Shown here: positions 63,001 to 64,000 of the stretch, in pieces
How the letters are laid out: each line of letters begins with the position of its first letter
Numbering within the stretch: position 1 is the first letter of the stretch
DNA from: Kordia aestuariivivens
GTDB lineage: Bacteria > Bacteroidota > Bacteroidia > Flavobacteriales > Flavobacteriaceae
Length of the DNA stretch: 64,000 nucleotides
Assembly: GCF_014397005.1 (NCBI RefSeq)
Contig: NZ_JACGWS010000002.1
Coordinates: 124,001 to 188,000 of the forward strand
Direction of reading: 5' to 3'
The notes under the pieces: generated by a model
Told to the model about the DNA's origin: nothing
Seen by the model: the letters and a program-made list of their open reading frames with translations, nothing else
Database searches by the model: none
Translations under genes and position numbers: made by a program

Positions 63001-63265
63001 CACCGACAGAAGCCGTAACTTCTTTATCGAAAAGTGGTTTCCATTTGATGCCGCCAGAAGTAGATTTCCAGAGTCCACCAGAAGCCGTTCCAACGTACAT
63101 GACATCAGGATCATTGGTCACAACATCAATAGCTGTCACACGTCCGCTCATGCCACCAGGACCAATATTACGCGGTTTCATGTTTTTTACCGTTTCCATA
63201 GAGAACTCTTGTGCAGAGACACTTAGCGCAGAAAAGGCGAGTAGTAGTAGGATTAGTTTTTTCAT
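60038..63265 (-). CDS. Secreted sortilin/VPS10-type beta-propeller protein
   Basis: A 1075-residue protein with a signal peptide (to ALSVSAQ). Residues about 30-770 are BNR/VPS10-type repeats with Asp-Gly-Gly-x-x-Trp cores (KSLDGGKNWKLMG, THDGGKTWKKL, NYGKTWERI). The remainder is an acidic/basic linker, a beta domain and a helical C-terminus. Known in Bacteroidota as a glycosyl-hydrolase/BNR-like exported protein of unclear function. The ATG at 63265 is used because the signal peptide starts there. Confidence 0.9.
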   Translation of the reverse strand: MKKLILLLLAFSALSVSAQEFSMETVKNMKPRNIGPGGMSGRVTAIDVVTNDPDVMYVGTASGGLWKSTSGGIKWKPLFDKEVTASVGAVAIQQSNPSVIWVGTGEGNPRNSLNGGYGIYKSLDGGKNWKLMGLEKTRHIHRVIIDPTNPDVVYVAAIGSPWGVHPERGVYKTTDGGETWKQILFANNKTGAADLVMDPTNPNKLIAAMWEHKRDPWFFKSGGEGSGLHITHDGGKTWKKLTDKEGLPKGELGRIGIAIAPSSPNIIYALIEAKKNALYKSVDGGFKWTKVSDKPGIGNRPFYYSEIYVDPQNENRLYTIFTYVNVSEDGGKNFKQLMPAYGVDNGVHPDHHAWWIHPTNGKFMIDGNDGGMNITKDRGQTWRFIGNLPVAQFYHINVDNEFPYNVYGGMQDNGSWRGPAYVWRAQGIRNSYWQEISFGDGFDVVPDKDDSRYGWSMSQQGFVSRYDWMTGNNYTVKPTHPDAKVKLRFNWNAAINIDPFDNNTLYFGSQFVHKSTDKGLTWEVISSDLSTNNPEKLKQAESGGLTMDATGAENHCTVLVIEPSPLERNMLWAATDDGRVHITRNGGQEWTEVTKGLKGLPEGSWITQIKASNKKQGEALLIANDYRRFNYEPYAYRTTNYGKTWERIVDASDVESYTLSIVEDPENKNLLFLGTDDGLYVSLDAGTKWQKWTAGFPTVSTKDLVIQPREQDLIIGTFGRAAWVLDDIRPLRAIAKDKSILAKNIALFEPPTAYQAAYQQPTGSRFGADATYHGENKRGGAMISYYFNKKDMPKSDKKDLEDEAKEDEESKDEAKENDEKKVKWDSLKLEIYDNGKLIRTLKNKAPKENGIHRMYWGMDEKGVDRPSRTISKRKRERGGMDVKPGTYQLKMTYGDQISETTIKVASDPRLNVSQKNINETYAAGKKLQNMTQTAADAVKQLVESKNAAKQYQTALGKLDKKKHKDAIKESKNIIKRIDEVIALYLGKVDKRQGITRNPEITVMQRIGSAGWYAGSRQAGLTDTERQLMTHAEDALKDALDKTNTFFNDEWKTYRSAMEQIDLKPFKETKSFQLKN

Positions 63266-63328
63266 TCTTAGGTTGGTTTTTGGTTCTTTGTTATTCGTTT
63301 TTTTATTGATTTGTCTTTTTGTTATTTC

Positions 63329-63402
63329 GTTTACACTGAGCATTATTGAAATCAAAATACATTTTGAATGAAAATACCTAGCGTAGCTATCGAAGTGTTG
63401 AC
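63329..63402 (-). repeat. Leader repeat, copy 4 (split)
   Basis: On the minus strand, GTCAACACTTCGATA (63388-63401) is separated by about 46 bases from CTCAGTGTAAAC (63329-63340). It points toward the 1075-aa gene, as in the other copies. Confidence 0.5.
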
Positions 63403-63488
63403 CTGTTGTATGTTGTCACATCGAGCGGAGTCGAGATGCTTAGATTATTAAAATCATTTAAAGTTTAATATGTAAAACTTCAAAGTAC

Positions 63489-63580
63489 TTCTCGATACAA
63501 AATTCTATCGAATTTCACTCGAAGTGACGCTTAGTCAAACCTTTACATTTAAAATTTATAATTCAACATTTATCATTTCA
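63489..63580. repeat. TCTCGATAC element plus reverse AT core
   Basis: TTCTCGATACAAAATTCTAT (63489-63508) repeats the left end of the 18856 element. It is followed by the reverse complement of the TTTTAAATGTAAAG core. Confidence 0.6.
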
Positions 63581-63583
63581 AAA

Positions 63584-64000
63584 CTACTGGTGTCCCAAAT
63601 GACAACCACAGCCTGGTCTTGAAAAACTTTTAGATTCGTCATGCCACGGAAATGCTCCGTTGTATTTGCTGTTTTCCCAATAGAATTGTGAGCGATTTTT
63701 TGCTTCGTTTCCAACTTCGTTCATTGTTTCTGTATCGTACAAACGTCCGTTAATCATGGTGTGCGTAATACTTTCAGTATTTCTAATATTGTCTAAAGGA
63801 TTTTTATCTAGGATGATTAAATCGGCTAGTTTTCCAACTTTCAACGAACCAATATCGTTTCCTGCGCCAATGTATTCCGCTGGATTGATTGTTGCCGTTT
63901 TCAATGCTTCCATTGGCGACATTCCACCTTGTGCCATCATCCAAAGTTCCCAATGCGCGCCGAGTCCTTGCAATTGTCCATGCGCTCCAAGATTCACTTT
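63584..64000 (-). CDS. Amidohydrolase, C-terminal part (runs off the window)
   Basis: The last 137 or more residues of a metal-dependent amidohydrolase. GLGAHWELWMMAQGGMSPME, IDIGSLKVGKLADLIILDKN and THTMINGRLYD are the usual C-terminal helix and small beta-domain of amidohydrolases. The 5' end lies beyond the right edge. Family members of this type in Bacteroidota carry an N-terminal TolB-like propeller, which I cannot see. It ends GCGCHLGHQ, a possible metal-binding tail. Confidence 0.85.
   Translation of the reverse strand, partial: KVNLGAHGQLQGLGAHWELWMMAQGGMSPMEALKTATINPAEYIGAGNDIGSLKVGKLADLIILDKNPLDNIRNTESITHTMINGRLYDTETMNEVGNEAKNRSQFYWENSKYNGAFPWHDESKSFSRPGCGCHLGHQ

Larger units (their letters stand above)
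63266..63583. other. Repeat-filled intergenic region
   Basis: 318 bases without a gene: split leader repeat copy 4 (63329-63341 and 63388-63402, minus orientation), TCGAGCGGAGTCGAGATGC (63421-63439), a TTCTCGATACAAAATTC element (63489-63530) and an AT-core repeat in reverse (63541-63580). Confidence 0.6.

Noticed and set aside
1-64000. tRNA, rRNA, tmRNA, prophage or intact transposase
   Set aside because: I looked for cloverleaf-like CCA regions, ribosomal conserved blocks and DDE or tyrosine-recombinase motifs and saw none.

Overview
The window reads as an ordinary chromosomal segment of a marine-type Flavobacteriaceae bacterium (phylum Bacteroidota). The DNA is AT-rich by eye. Start codons mostly lack a Shine-Dalgarno sequence, and several genes are preceded by the Bacteroidota -7 promoter motif TAnnTTTG. 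Many predicted exported proteins have signal peptides ending in AQ or SC. The gene content is typical of the group: GIN/DUF2807 lipoprotein, LETM1-related protein, 2TM-domain proteins, S9 peptidase, and a MoxR/DUF58/SpoIIM cluster. I see no rRNA, tRNA, CRISPR array, intact insertion sequence or prophage.

Layout. 1-9.3 kb is mostly core: thioredoxin reductase, a minus-strand envelope-stress-like operon (DUF4870, PadR, PspC, small membrane protein, GIN lipoprotein), a DUF4442 protein, a TIGR00266 protein, and the divergent pair OxyR/Dps. 9.3-10.1 kb is an 800-base gap holding a well-folded candidate non-coding RNA that ends in a UUCG terminator. 10.1-21.55 kb mixes core genes (membrane-anchored GH113-like hydrolase, YgiQ-type radical SAM protein, RluA-type pseudouridine synthase, DUF481 protein) with islands of orphan genes. 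The islands hold a beta-flower-like repeat protein, a toxin-antitoxin pair whose toxin is frameshifted, a DUF2971 protein and small membrane proteins, separated by dispersed repeats. 21.55-29.2 kb is a compact MoxR ATPase/DUF58/DUF4350/DUF4129/SpoIIM operon divergent from an RDD-TRIC pair. 29.3-38.0 kb carries an outer-membrane barrel protein, cyclophilin and NUDIX genes with almost touching start codons, an acyltransferase, an ECF sigma/membrane-partner operon, NDH-2, a YhhN protein and a TlpA thioredoxin lipoprotein.

38.1-50.3 kb starts with a GG-leader peptide precursor (RiPP/bacteriocin-like) just upstream of the TlpA gene. It continues with a TonB receptor, an XRE regulator fused to a 2TM domain, a run of small membrane proteins ending in a papain-like protease, a FISUMP lipoprotein and a PsiD-like decarboxylase. 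50.3-54.4 kb is a LytS/LytTR two-component system in which the kinase itself carries a 2TM domain and is followed by two stand-alone 2TM proteins. The spacers here are full of mosaic repeats made of an AT-rich core, a heptanucleotide tandem repeat and CCCGC hairpins. 54.5-64 kb holds an outer-membrane barrel, an avidin-like small protein, a LETM1-related protein, Cu/Zn-SOD, and a peptidase cluster (S9 peptidase, sortilin/VPS10-type beta-propeller protein, amidohydrolase running off the end).

The most unusual signals are: the structured RNA at 9627-9798; a 30-base element in the 5' leaders of four unrelated genes in one orientation; the precursor-attenuator-TlpA arrangement; the 2TM-domain module shared by kinase, regulator and small proteins; a cassette-like ORF between direct and inverted repeats (20.9-21.55 kb); a dispersed hairpin element upstream of three orphan secreted or membrane genes; and mosaic heptamer repeats. 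No single locus is a clear new defence or metabolic system. All family assignments are by eye, without searches.
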